Of a stretch of 35,351 nucleotides of DNA, positions 25,731-33,356 are shown one piece after another. The stretch lies in assembly GCA_944384215.1 (NCBI GenBank), contig CALWSN010000107.1:1-35351 (forward strand). Reading direction: 5' to 3'. Each line of letters opens with the position of its first letter. Positions within the stretch are counted from its first letter, which is position 1. The translations under genes were made by a program, and so were the position numbers. The notes beneath the pieces are model-generated. The model had not been told where the DNA came from. It made no database searches and was given only the letters and a program-made list of their open reading frames with translations. This DNA is from an uncultured Clostridia bacterium. GTDB lineage: Bacteria; Bacillota; Clostridia; Lachnospirales; CAG-274.

Positions 25731-25825
25731 TATTCAAGGGTGCTAAGTTTTCTTGGCTGAGAGAATGTTAATTGATACATTTAACCTTTATACCTGAACT
25801 GGATAATGCCAGCGTAGGAAGAATA
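25731..25825 (+). ncRNA. TPP (THI box) riboswitch aptamer
   Basis: The conserved thi-box elements are present in order: GGGTGC (25738-25743), GGCTGAGA (25755-25762), ACCTTTATACCTGAACTGG (25784-25802) and ATAATGCCAGCGTAGGAA (25803-25820). The outer P1 stem is TATTC (25731-25735) with GAATA (25821-25825). It binds thiamine pyrophosphate and should switch off the transporter genes downstream when TPP is plentiful. Confidence 0.95.
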
Positions 25826-25849
25826 TTAATTGTATATTGTGTATATTAT

Positions 25850-25880
25850 GTGCAATGGTGTTTTTCCATTGCACTTTTTT
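25850..25880 (+). terminator. Riboswitch-controlled terminator
   Basis: GTGCAATGG (25850-25858) pairs perfectly with CCATTGCAC (25866-25874) over a seven-base loop and is followed by six T. Its place 25 bases after the aptamer shows transcription control. I did not find a clear competing antiterminator pairing by eye. Confidence 0.9.
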
Positions 25881-26102
25881 ATTATTACAATTAAGGTATG
25901 ACTTAGTAATTTTTTGCAAAATTTATAAATGATTTTGTTTTAAATTTAGTAAAAAAATATTTAGAAATACCTGATTTTGAATGTAAAGCATTCAAAAAAT
26001 TGATTAATACAATTAAGTTATAATTTTGAATATAAAGTATATAAAAATTAATTTTTCCTAAGAAGTATTAACTAAAATTTAATTACATAAAGGAGAATAA
26101 AA
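25881..26102 (+). other. 222-base leader between the riboswitch terminator and the first thi gene
   Basis: No reading frame of any length. A hairpin TTTTGAATG/CATTCAAAA (25975-25997, loop TAAAG) stands in the middle with an A-run after it. Only the ribosome site AAAGGAG just before 26103 is otherwise identifiable. The stretch is longer than needed for a simple leader. Confidence 0.55.
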
Positions 26103-26408
26103 ATGAACCAAAATTATGAAGCAAGTATGGCGATACAAATATTGCCAAGATTAGAAGAAAAACAAGACAACATAAGGGTAATAGACAAAGTAATAGAAAA
26201 TATAAAAAGTAAAGGGATTAATATGGTTGTATGTCCTTTTGAAACTGTTGTAGAAGGCAGTTTAAATGAAATATTAGACATTTTAAAAGAAAGTATATTA
26301 ATAGCCGAAAAAGAAGGAGCTAAAGATATATTAACCTATATAAAAATAGCATATAATCCATTGGGAGTAATGAGTATAGATGAAAAAATTTCAAAACATA
26401 ATAAATAA
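26103..26408 (+). CDS. Thiamine-binding protein (YkoF/MTH1187 family)
   Basis: A 101-residue cytoplasmic protein of the Thiamine_BP family (PF01910, UPF0045). Features are ASMAIQILPRL at the N-terminus, VIENIKSKGINMVVCPFETVVEG in the middle and a helix IAEKEGAKDILTYIKI. Relatives form ferredoxin-like dimers or tetramers; Bacillus YkoF binds thiamine and is linked to hydroxymethylpyrimidine transport. First gene behind the TPP riboswitch. Its end overlaps the permease start by 29 bases. It may hand the imported pyrimidine or thiamine to enzymes, or sense it; this is inference. Confidence 0.87.
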   Translation: MNQNYEASMAIQILPRLEEKQDNIRVIDKVIENIKSKGINMVVCPFETVVEGSLNEILDILKESILIAEKEGAKDILTYIKIAYNPLGVMSIDEKISKHNK

Positions 26409-27135
26409 GTATATAAGTATGTTAACAATACTATTAATAATTATAATATGGGCATTAATAAGCTATATAGAGCTTGTACCTAAATTTATGTTGCCTAGCC
26501 CACTAGATGTTTTATTAGCTTTTATAAAAGATTTTAAGCTAATATTTAGCCATATAGGTATTACACTTTTAGAGGCTAGCATAGGACTTTTAATAAGTAT
26601 AATATTTAGCTTTATATTGGCTATTATTATGGATAGATATAAACTTTTTGATAGAGCTATATATCCTATTTTAGTTATTAGCCAAACAGTGCCAACAATA
26701 GCAATAGCACCTATTATTGTACTTTGGTTTGGCTTTGGTATTATGCCTAAAGTTTTGCTTATTTTTTCAACTTGTTTTTTTCCTCTTACTATAAGTATAC
26801 TTACAGGTTTTAAAAATATAGATGAAGATATGCTAAAGTTGATGAAGTCTATGGATAGTAATTATATAAAAACTCTTTTTATTGTAAAAATACCACTAGC
26901 TATGAAGAGCTTTTTTTCGGGGCTTAAAATATCTGCTACATATGCAATAGTAGGGGCAGTTGTTTCAGAATGGCTTGGAGGAGAAAAGGGTATAGGTGTA
27001 TATATGACAAGAGTAAAAAAGGCATATGCTTTTGATAAAATGTTTGCAAGTATTATAATTATTAGTTTACTTAGTTTATTATTAGTATGGCTTATAAAAT
27101 TTTTAGAAAATAAAATAATATACTGGAAGGAATAA
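26380..27135 (+). CDS. thiX: ABC transporter permease for a thiamine precursor
   Basis: A 251-residue inner-membrane permease of the SsuC/TauC/ThiX type with six hydrophobic segments. The cytoplasmic coupling segment is around KLMKSMDSNYIKTLFIVKIP (about 147-166), the EAA-loop position; AIVGAVVSEWLGGEKGIG (about 189-206) is typical of the family. The start overlaps the preceding gene by 29 bases in another frame, implying coupled translation. With the solute-binding and ATPase genes it forms a ThiXYZ importer. Known ThiXYZ systems import formylaminopyrimidine or hydroxymethylpyrimidine; which one applies here cannot be read. Confidence 0.88.
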   Translation: MKKFQNIINKYISMLTILLIIIIWALISYIELVPKFMLPSPLDVLLAFIKDFKLIFSHIGITLLEASIGLLISIIFSFILAIIMDRYKLFDRAIYPILVISQTVPTIAIAPIIVLWFGFGIMPKVLLIFSTCFFPLTISILTGFKNIDEDMLKLMKSMDSNYIKTLFIVKIPLAMKSFFSGLKISATYAIVGAVVSEWLGGEKGIGVYMTRVKKAYAFDKMFASIIIISLLSLLLVWLIKFLENKIIYWKE

Positions 27136-27140
27136 TTAAG

Positions 27141-28136
27141 ATGAAAATAATTAGTAAAATTTTAAGTATATTTTTAATTTGTAGCTTGTTTGTAGGGTGT
27201 AGCAACAACACAATAAAAGATGACACACAACAACAAAACAAAAAAGTTACTTTTTTATTAGACTGGACTCCTAATACCAATCATACAGGTATATATGTAG
27301 CTTTAGAAAAAGGTTTTTATAATGAAGTAGGGATAGATTTAGAAGTGTTAAATCCTCCAGAAGAATCTACAACAGCTTTGGTAGCAGCTGGTAGAGCAGA
27401 TTTTGGTATATCTTTTCAAGATACTATGGGTGTGGCTATAAATGAAAATGACAATTTTCCTATAATGGCAGTAGCAACTATTATACAGCATAATACTTCA
27501 GGTATTTTATCTTTAAAAGAAAAGGGGATAGATAGCTTTAAAAATTTAGAAGATAAAACATATGCAACTTGGGATAATGCTTTAGAACAAGCTACTATAA
27601 AACAAGTTATGGAAAATGAAGGAGCAGATTTTAATAAAGTGAAGCTTTATCACAGTACGGTAACAGATGCAGTTTCTGCTATACAAACAAATGTAGATGC
27701 AGTGTGGGTGTTTGAAGCTTGGGATACTATGAATGCTAAAGTTAATGGGATAGATTATAACTTTATAAAATTTAAAGATGTAGAGCCTAGTTTAGATTTT
27801 TATACACCAGTTATAGTATCTAATGAAAAATATTTACAAGAAAATGAAGATACAGCTAAAAGATTTTTACAAGCTACAAAAAAGGGCTATGAATATGCAA
27901 TAGAAAACCCTGAAGAAAGTGCACAAATATTACATAAATATGCACCAGAATATGATGTTAATATGCTTATAGAAAGCCAAAAATATCTTGCTAATGAGTA
28001 TAAAGCAGAGGTTGAAAGATGGGGTTATATAGATGAAAATAGATGGAATGATTTTTATAGCTGGGCTTATGAAAAAGGCATAATAACAAAAGATTTAACA
28101 AATAAAGGGTTTACAAATGATTATTTACCAGAATAA
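27141..28136 (+). CDS. thiY: Thiamine-precursor ABC transporter substrate-binding lipoprotein
   Basis: A 331-residue lipoprotein: hydrophobic signal then LFVGC with the lipidated Cys at residue 20. The mature part is an NMT1/THI5-like periplasmic-type binding fold: VTFLLDWTPNTNHTGIYVALEKGF (residues 35-58, split here as DWTPNTNHTG), then LVAAGRADFGISFQDTM and GILSLKEKGIDSFKNL. THI5-like proteins bind the pyrimidine part of thiamine; the aromatic and acidic pocket residues (Trp42, Asp41) are in place. It lies five bases after the permease, under the same TPP riboswitch. Anchored outside the membrane, it passes the ligand to the permease. Confidence 0.9.
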   Translation: MKIISKILSIFLICSLFVGCSNNTIKDDTQQQNKKVTFLLDWTPNTNHTGIYVALEKGFYNEVGIDLEVLNPPEESTTALVAAGRADFGISFQDTMGVAINENDNFPIMAVATIIQHNTSGILSLKEKGIDSFKNLEDKTYATWDNALEQATIKQVMENEGADFNKVKLYHSTVTDAVSAIQTNVDAVWVFEAWDTMNAKVNGIDYNFIKFKDVEPSLDFYTPVIVSNEKYLQENEDTAKRFLQATKKGYEYAIENPEESAQILHKYAPEYDVNMLIESQKYLANEYKAEVERWGYIDENRWNDFYSWAYEKGIITKDLTNKGFTNDYLPE

Positions 28137-28160
28137 TGTTTATTTTAAAAAGGAGAAAAT

Positions 28161-28895
28161 ATGGATTATATAAGATTAGAAAATATATCAAAATCTTATA
28201 ATAATATTAAAATAATAGAAGATATAAATTTTTCTTTAAAAAAAGGAGAAATAGTATCTTTTCTTGGTAAAAGCGGGGTTGGTAAAACAACCCTTTTTAA
28301 TATATTAGCAGGTTTTGAAGAGGCAGATACAGGTAATATTTTTTTACAAAATAAAGATATTACAGATAAAAAGAAAAATATAAGCTATATGACACAAAAG
28401 CATTTATTGTTGCCTTATCTTAATGTATTAGATAACGTATGTTTATCTTTTAAAATAAAAAATATAGATAAAAAAACAGCATATGAAAAAGCTATACCCA
28501 TATTAAAAAAATTTGGACTAGAAAAACATATAAATAAATATCCAAGTGAGCTATCAGGAGGTATGAAACAAAGAGTATCTTTTATAAGAGCATATTTAAA
28601 AGAAAGCGATTTAATGCTTTTTGATGAGCCTTTTTCTGCTCTTGATAGCATAACAAAAGAAGATATTTATGAATGGTTTAAACAAGTTATAAAATATGAA
28701 CAAAAAACAACAATATTTATAACACACGATATAAACGAAGCTATTTATTTATCAGATAAAGTTTATATATTAGCCAAAAAGCCAGCTAATATAGTTTTAG
28801 CTTTAGATATAGATAATAATGTTAAAGACTTTAGAACAAGTAGTCAATTTTTATTATATTATAAGCAAATAACAGACTGTTTAAAAAATATTTAG
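28161..28895 (+). CDS. thiZ: ABC transporter ATP-binding protein for thiamine precursor
   Basis: A 244-residue ATPase with Walker A GKSGVGKTTL (about 36-45), Q-loop in SYMTQKHLLLPYL, signature LSGGMKQRVSF (about 134-144), Walker B LMLFDEPFSALD and switch His in FITHDINEA. It energises the ThiXY importer. AAAAGGAG precedes the ATG; it is 24 bases after thiY and closes the operon. No clear terminator follows in the 73 bases before the next gene. Confidence 0.92.
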   Translation: MDYIRLENISKSYNNIKIIEDINFSLKKGEIVSFLGKSGVGKTTLFNILAGFEEADTGNIFLQNKDITDKKKNISYMTQKHLLLPYLNVLDNVCLSFKIKNIDKKTAYEKAIPILKKFGLEKHINKYPSELSGGMKQRVSFIRAYLKESDLMLFDEPFSALDSITKEDIYEWFKQVIKYEQKTTIFITHDINEAIYLSDKVYILAKKPANIVLALDIDNNVKDFRTSSQFLLYYKQITDCLKNI

Positions 28896-28968
28896 AAGAA
28901 AATAACTAAATAAATATTAAAAATATGTCGATATATAAAAAATAGAATTTATTATGGAGTGGGTATAA

Positions 28969-29772
28969 ATGGCTTATAATGATAAAAAAATAAAATTAGA
29001 TGCATCTCAAAGGGATATAAATAAAAAATTTAAAAACGACATACAAAATACTGAAGAAAAAATATATTGGTATATAAAATTAAGCTTGCCTCTTGATGAA
29101 GAAAGTGTATCTAAAAAAACAATGAAAGTGACAGATACAAAAGGTTATATTTTTAAAACAAAAATAATATATAATAAGTCTTTAGAACTAATAGTTATAG
29201 AAGCATTAGAGCCTTACAAAGAAGATGAATATTATATACTTCATATAAGCAAAGAGGTAAGAGCTGAAAGCTTAAAACATTTAAAAAAAGACGTACATAT
29301 ATTATTTAAAATAAAAGGTGGAGAAGTTTTTGAGTTTAAAGAATTAGGCGACAATGTTGTTATACCTAAGACTAGAAAAAAACCTAAACAACAGCCTACA
29401 AAATCTAAAGTATATTCTTTTCAAAAAGAAAATGAAGAAGTTACACCTGGTGATAAATTGCCTTATGCTAGCATAAAATTTAATCCTTTTATAGCAATAG
29501 CTGGGGTACCTTTATTTTTAATTGGTATTTTTCTTAAAAATCAAACAATAATAGCATTAGGTGGAGTTGTTGCTTTTGTAGGCTTTGCACATATAATAAT
29601 GCAAGTATCAAAAAGAGAGTTTAGAGCTACATTAAATTATAATTTAGGTGTTGTTAGCTTTAATAAGGAAAAATATAAAAAGGCTAATAAAAGGTTTAAA
29701 AAAGCCTTGAATATAGATAGCTATAATGAGTATGCAGAATATGCCTTAAATAAAGTATCATTTTTTTTATAG
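28969..29772 (+). CDS. Unrecognised membrane protein with Ig-like N-terminus and TPR-like C-terminus
   Basis: I do not recognise the family. The 267-residue product has three parts: residues 25-115 with an alternating beta pattern resembling bacterial Ig-like (Big_5-type) domains (KLSLPLDEESVSKKTMKV then YYILHISKEV); a basic, Pro/Lys/Gln-rich linker (125-160); two adjacent hydrophobic segments (about 168-188 and 190-210) forming a hairpin; and a C-terminal helix pair (YNLGVVSFNKEKYKKANKRF and ALNIDSYNEYAEYALNKV) like a single TPR. With no signal peptide, the N-terminal domain is probably cytoplasmic. It sits between thiZ and rel and has its own terminator. GGAGTGGG precedes the ATG. Confidence 0.75.
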   Translation: MAYNDKKIKLDASQRDINKKFKNDIQNTEEKIYWYIKLSLPLDEESVSKKTMKVTDTKGYIFKTKIIYNKSLELIVIEALEPYKEDEYYILHISKEVRAESLKHLKKDVHILFKIKGGEVFEFKELGDNVVIPKTRKKPKQQPTKSKVYSFQKENEEVTPGDKLPYASIKFNPFIAIAGVPLFLIGIFLKNQTIIALGGVVAFVGFAHIIMQVSKREFRATLNYNLGVVSFNKEKYKKANKRFKKALNIDSYNEYAEYALNKVSFFL

Positions 29773-29778
29773 TATAAT

Positions 29779-29815
29779 TTAAAGGGTATTGTATATAAAA
29801 TTACAATATCCTTTA
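29779..29815 (+). terminator. Terminator after the 267-residue membrane protein gene
   Basis: TTAAAGGGTATTGTA pairs with TACAATATCCTTTAA around an eight-base loop, with one G-T wobble, followed by a T-rich stretch. It separates this gene from rel. Confidence 0.75.
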
Positions 29816-29933
29816 ATTATTATTTTTATAAAATTAAGATATAACTTTATTTTAAATTTTGATGAAGAAAAATAATAGGAGTGTATGTTTTTTTATACAA
29901 AGTAAAATTGATTAGGTAAAAATTTGTTTTTAC

Positions 29934-29962
29934 TTGAAATTATATAAAAAACTTAATATAAT
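29934..29962 (+). promoter_or_regulatory. Promoter of the rel-dtd-hemZ-hisS gene string
   Basis: -35 TTGAAA (29934-29939) and consensus -10 TATAAT (29957-29962) with a 17-base spacer, 38 bases before the rel start. Confidence 0.8.
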
Positions 29963-29999
29963 AGTAAGTAATAAAAGAAATTTGGAAGGAGGATATTTT

Positions 30000-32231
30000 A
30001 TGGAAGAATGTAAACTGCTTTATGATAAATTAATAGAAAAAATAAAAAAATATCATCCTGCAACAGATTTTAGTATTATAGAAAAAGCATATAAACTTGC
30101 AAAAGAAGCTCACGGAGACCAACTTAGAAAATCGGGAGAGCCTTATATTATACACCCTCTTTGTGTGGCTATTATATTGGCAGAGCTAGAGCTAGACTTA
30201 GAATCTATTGCAGCAGGTATTTTACACGATGTTATAGAAGATACAAAATATTCTTTTGAAGACTTAAAAGAACTTTTTAGTGAAGAAATAGCTAATATTG
30301 TAAGCGGGGTTACAAAGCTTGATAAATTTACTTACTCTTCTTCTTCTAAAGAAGAATTGCAGGCAGAGAATTATAGAAAAATGTTTCTTGCTATGGCAAA
30401 AGATATAAGAGTAATATTAATAAAGGTGGCAGATAGGCTACACAATATGAGAACTTTACAGTTTATGAGTAAAGAAAAACAAAGAGAAAAAGCTCAAGAA
30501 ACACTTGATATATATGCCCCTTTAGCTACAATGCTTGGTATATTTAAAATAAAAATTGAGCTTGAAGATTTATGCCTTAGATATTTGGACCCAACTGCTT
30601 ATTATGATTTAGCAGAAAAAATAGAAAGAAAAAAACACGAGAGAGAAGAATATGTAGAAAGAATAGTTAAAGAAATATCAGAAAAATGTAAAGAAGATAA
30701 CTTAAAATGTGAAATATATGGTAGACCTAAACATTTTTTTAGTATATATAAAAAAATGCTTAATCAAGATAAAACTTTAGACCAAATATTTGACCTTTTT
30801 GCTGTTAGAATAATAGTTGATAGTATAAGAGATTGCTATGAAGTTTTAGGGCTTGTTCACGAAATGTATAAGCCTATACCTAGCAGATTTAAAGACTATA
30901 TAGCTATGCCTAAGTCTAATATGTACCAATCTTTACACAATACTCTTATAGGGCCAGAAGGTTTACCTTTTGAAATACAAATTAGAACATTAGAGATGCA
31001 CCGTATAGCAGAATATGGTATAGCAGCTCATTGGAAGTATAAATCTGGTAATAAAAATATTAAAGAGTCGGCAGAAGAAGAAAAACTTACTTGGCTTAGA
31101 CAAATATTAGAATGGCAAAAAGATATGTCTGATAATAAAGAGTTTATGGACACTATAAAAACAGACTTAGACTCTTTTAATGAAAATGTTTATTGTTTTA
31201 CACCATCTGGAGATGTAAAAAGCTTACCTTATGGCTCTAACCCAATAGATTTTGCATATTCTATACATAGTGCTGTTGGTAACACTATGGTAGGAGCTAG
31301 AGTAAATGGAAAAATAGTAACTTTTGACTATGTTTTACAAAATGGTGACAGAATAGAAATTATAACAAGCCAAAATTCTCGTGGGCCTAGTATGGACTGG
31401 CTAAAAATGGTTAAAAGTAGTGAGGCAAAAAATAAAATAAACCAATGGTTTAAAACTATAAATAAAGAAGAAAATATATTAAAAGGTAAAGAAATGCTTG
31501 AAAAAGAGGCAAAACGTAAAGGTTTTGTATTTGGAGAGCTTGCCACACCTTTTAGAATTAAAAAAGTTTTAGAACGATATGGCTTTAGAGATTGGGACGC
31601 TATATGTGCAGCCATTGGACACGGTGGCTTAAAAGAAGGTCAAATAATAAATAGGTTTATAGAAGAACTTAAAAAAGATATAAATAAAAACAAAACAGCT
31701 GAAGACATTATAAAAGAAACAGCTCAAATTATATCAAACTCTAATATGAGCAGTGAGTTTGTTAGAAAGCGTAAAAATGACTCTGCTATAGTTATACACG
31801 GTATAACTGGCTTAGATGTTAGAGTTTCTAAATGTTGTAGCCCTGTGCCTGGTGATGAAATAGTAGGTTTTATTACTAAAGGTAGAGGTGTGTCTATTCA
31901 TAGAACAGATTGTATAAATATAATAAATCTTTTAGAAGATGATAGAAAAAGGCTAGTAGAGGCTAATTGGAGCTTAGATAATAGCAAAGGTAAAGAGTTT
32001 TTAGCAGAAATAAGAATAACAGGTGAAGATAGATTAGGTCTTTTAGTAGACATAACAAAAGTATTTACAGATGAAAAGCTATCTCTTAAAAATATTAATG
32101 CTAGAACTGTTAAAACAGAGTTTATTATAGATGCAACAATTACCATAAGGGATAGGTCTGAGCTTGAATATATTTGTAAAAAAATAAAAAATGTAAAAGG
32201 TGTTTATGACATACAACGAGTTACAACATAG
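30000..32231 (+). CDS. rel: Bifunctional (p)ppGpp synthetase/hydrolase
   Basis: A 743-residue long RSH enzyme that makes and degrades the stringent-response alarmone (p)ppGpp. Domains in order: HD hydrolase (GDQLRKSGEPYIIHP, GILHDVIEDT, KVADRLHNMRTL, all ligands intact); synthetase (YGRPKHFFSIYKKM, SRFKDYIAMPK with the RxKD motif of bifunctional enzymes, FEIQIRT with the catalytic Glu); TGS (VYCFTPSGDVKSLPYGSNPID); a zinc-finger-type segment (KCCSPVPGDEI, HRTDC); and a C-terminal ACT domain. The start at 30000 has AAGGAGG upstream; the frame's earlier TTG coincides with the -35 box, so it cannot be translated from this promoter. dtd follows nine bases later. Confidence 0.96.
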   Translation: MEECKLLYDKLIEKIKKYHPATDFSIIEKAYKLAKEAHGDQLRKSGEPYIIHPLCVAIILAELELDLESIAAGILHDVIEDTKYSFEDLKELFSEEIANIVSGVTKLDKFTYSSSSKEELQAENYRKMFLAMAKDIRVILIKVADRLHNMRTLQFMSKEKQREKAQETLDIYAPLATMLGIFKIKIELEDLCLRYLDPTAYYDLAEKIERKKHEREEYVERIVKEISEKCKEDNLKCEIYGRPKHFFSIYKKMLNQDKTLDQIFDLFAVRIIVDSIRDCYEVLGLVHEMYKPIPSRFKDYIAMPKSNMYQSLHNTLIGPEGLPFEIQIRTLEMHRIAEYGIAAHWKYKSGNKNIKESAEEEKLTWLRQILEWQKDMSDNKEFMDTIKTDLDSFNENVYCFTPSGDVKSLPYGSNPIDFAYSIHSAVGNTMVGARVNGKIVTFDYVLQNGDRIEIITSQNSRGPSMDWLKMVKSSEAKNKINQWFKTINKEENILKGKEMLEKEAKRKGFVFGELATPFRIKKVLERYGFRDWDAICAAIGHGGLKEGQIINRFIEELKKDINKNKTAEDIIKETAQIISNSNMSSEFVRKRKNDSAIVIHGITGLDVRVSKCCSPVPGDEIVGFITKGRGVSIHRTDCINIINLLEDDRKRLVEANWSLDNSKGKEFLAEIRITGEDRLGLLVDITKVFTDEKLSLKNINARTVKTEFIIDATITIRDRSELEYICKKIKNVKGVYDIQRVTT

Positions 32232-32240
32232 GAGGATAAA

Positions 32241-32690
32241 ATGAGAGTTGTTTTACAAAGAGTATCTAAAGCTAAAGTTGATATAAATGATGAAACAGTG
32301 GGCAAAATAGATAAAGGTATAGTTGCTTTAGTTGCTGTTAACGATACAGATAATATAGAAACTTTTAAATATATGTGTAATAAAATTATAAATATTAGAA
32401 TATTTGAAGATAGCCAAGATAAGCTAAATTTATCTATAAAAGACCTAGATTTAGGCCTTTTAATAGTGCCTAATTTTACTGTTTATGCAGATGCTAGAAA
32501 AGGGCTTCGCCCTAGCTTTGTAGGTGGGGCAAAGCCTGATGATGCAGAAAAAATATTTAACGATTTTGTTAGCTATGTTAAAGAAAATTATGAAAAAGTA
32601 GAAACTGGTGTATTTAGAGCAGATATGCAAGTAGAGCTTATAAATGATGGACCTATTACTATTCTTTTAGATAGCGATAAATTATTTTAG
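32241..32690 (+). CDS. dtd: D-aminoacyl-tRNA deacylase
   Basis: Dtd hydrolyses D-amino acids mischarged on tRNA and also clears glycine from tRNA-Ala. The 149-residue product has MRVVLQRVSKAKV at the N-terminus, the DARKGLRPSF segment and the C-terminal active-site motif NDGPITILLDS. The other active-site motif, usually SQFTL, reads PNFTV here (LLIVPNFTVYAD), which is unusual. Length is standard. The rel-dtd order is common in Firmicutes; AGGAGG precedes the ATG. Confidence 0.95.
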   Translation: MRVVLQRVSKAKVDINDETVGKIDKGIVALVAVNDTDNIETFKYMCNKIINIRIFEDSQDKLNLSIKDLDLGLLIVPNFTVYADARKGLRPSFVGGAKPDDAEKIFNDFVSYVKENYEKVETGVFRADMQVELINDGPITILLDSDKLF

Positions 32691-32700
32691 GAGGCTAATT

Positions 32701-33342
32701 ATGAAAGTTAAAGTTGAAATAGTTGGCGGTATGATGATGCAAAACTGTTATTTTGCCATAGAAGATGACACAAACAATGCTATAATAATAGACCCAGGTG
32801 CAAATGCCGACAAACTTATAAACACAATAGAAAAAGAAAAATTAAACTTAAAATATATTGTTTTAACTCACGGACATTTTGACCATATAGGTGCTTGTAC
32901 TGAAATAAAAGAAAAATATAATATACCTATTGTTATATGTGAGGGTGAAGAAATACTTATTGAGCATAGTGAAAATAATCTTTCTCATATGATAGGTGCT
33001 AAAATAGAAATAAAAGCTGACATTGTTTTAAAAGATAATGATATTTTTAAGTTTGGCGATAATTTAGCCTTTAAAGTTTTAAAAACTCCAGGACATACGC
33101 CAGGTGGTATGTGTTTATACTTTGAAAAAGAAAATATACTTTTTTCTGGCGATACGTTATTTTATGGCTCTATTGGTAGAACAGACTTTCCTTATGGAAA
33201 TAGTGCAGATTTAATAAAATCTGTTACTAGGCTTAAAGATTTACCAGAAGAAACAGTAGTTTATAGTGGTCACGGTAATAAAACTACAATAGGCACAGAA
33301 AAAAATATTAACCCTTATATGGGCAATATGTATGAATATTAG
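32701..33342 (+). CDS. Metallo-beta-lactamase-fold hydrolase (glyoxalase II-like, YqgX type)
   Basis: A 213-residue cytoplasmic hydrolase with the full dinuclear metal set: THGHFDHIG (about 57-65), GHTPGGM (about 136), FSGDTLFYGSIGRTDFP and a last His in YSGHGNKT. The short form lacks the C-terminal glyoxalase II substrate domain, so S-lactoylglutathione is unlikely; small thioesters or other hydroxyacyl thiols are possible. It lies 10 bases after dtd and 14 before hemZ in one operon. The reaction cannot be stated more precisely from the sequence. Confidence 0.92.
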   Translation: MKVKVEIVGGMMMQNCYFAIEDDTNNAIIIDPGANADKLINTIEKEKLNLKYIVLTHGHFDHIGACTEIKEKYNIPIVICEGEEILIEHSENNLSHMIGAKIEIKADIVLKDNDIFKFGDNLAFKVLKTPGHTPGGMCLYFEKENILFSGDTLFYGSIGRTDFPYGNSADLIKSVTRLKDLPEETVVYSGHGNKTTIGTEKNINPYMGNMYEY

Positions 33343-33356
33343 AAAGTTGGTTTTAT

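Noticed and set aside
25975..25997. Hairpin in the thi leader as a second terminator
   Set aside because: The stem is short and AT-rich and is followed by A rather than T on the plus strand.
29934..29999. TTG start extending rel by 22 residues
   Set aside because: The TTG coincides with the -35 box of a consensus promoter, while AAGGAGG precedes the ATG at 30000.
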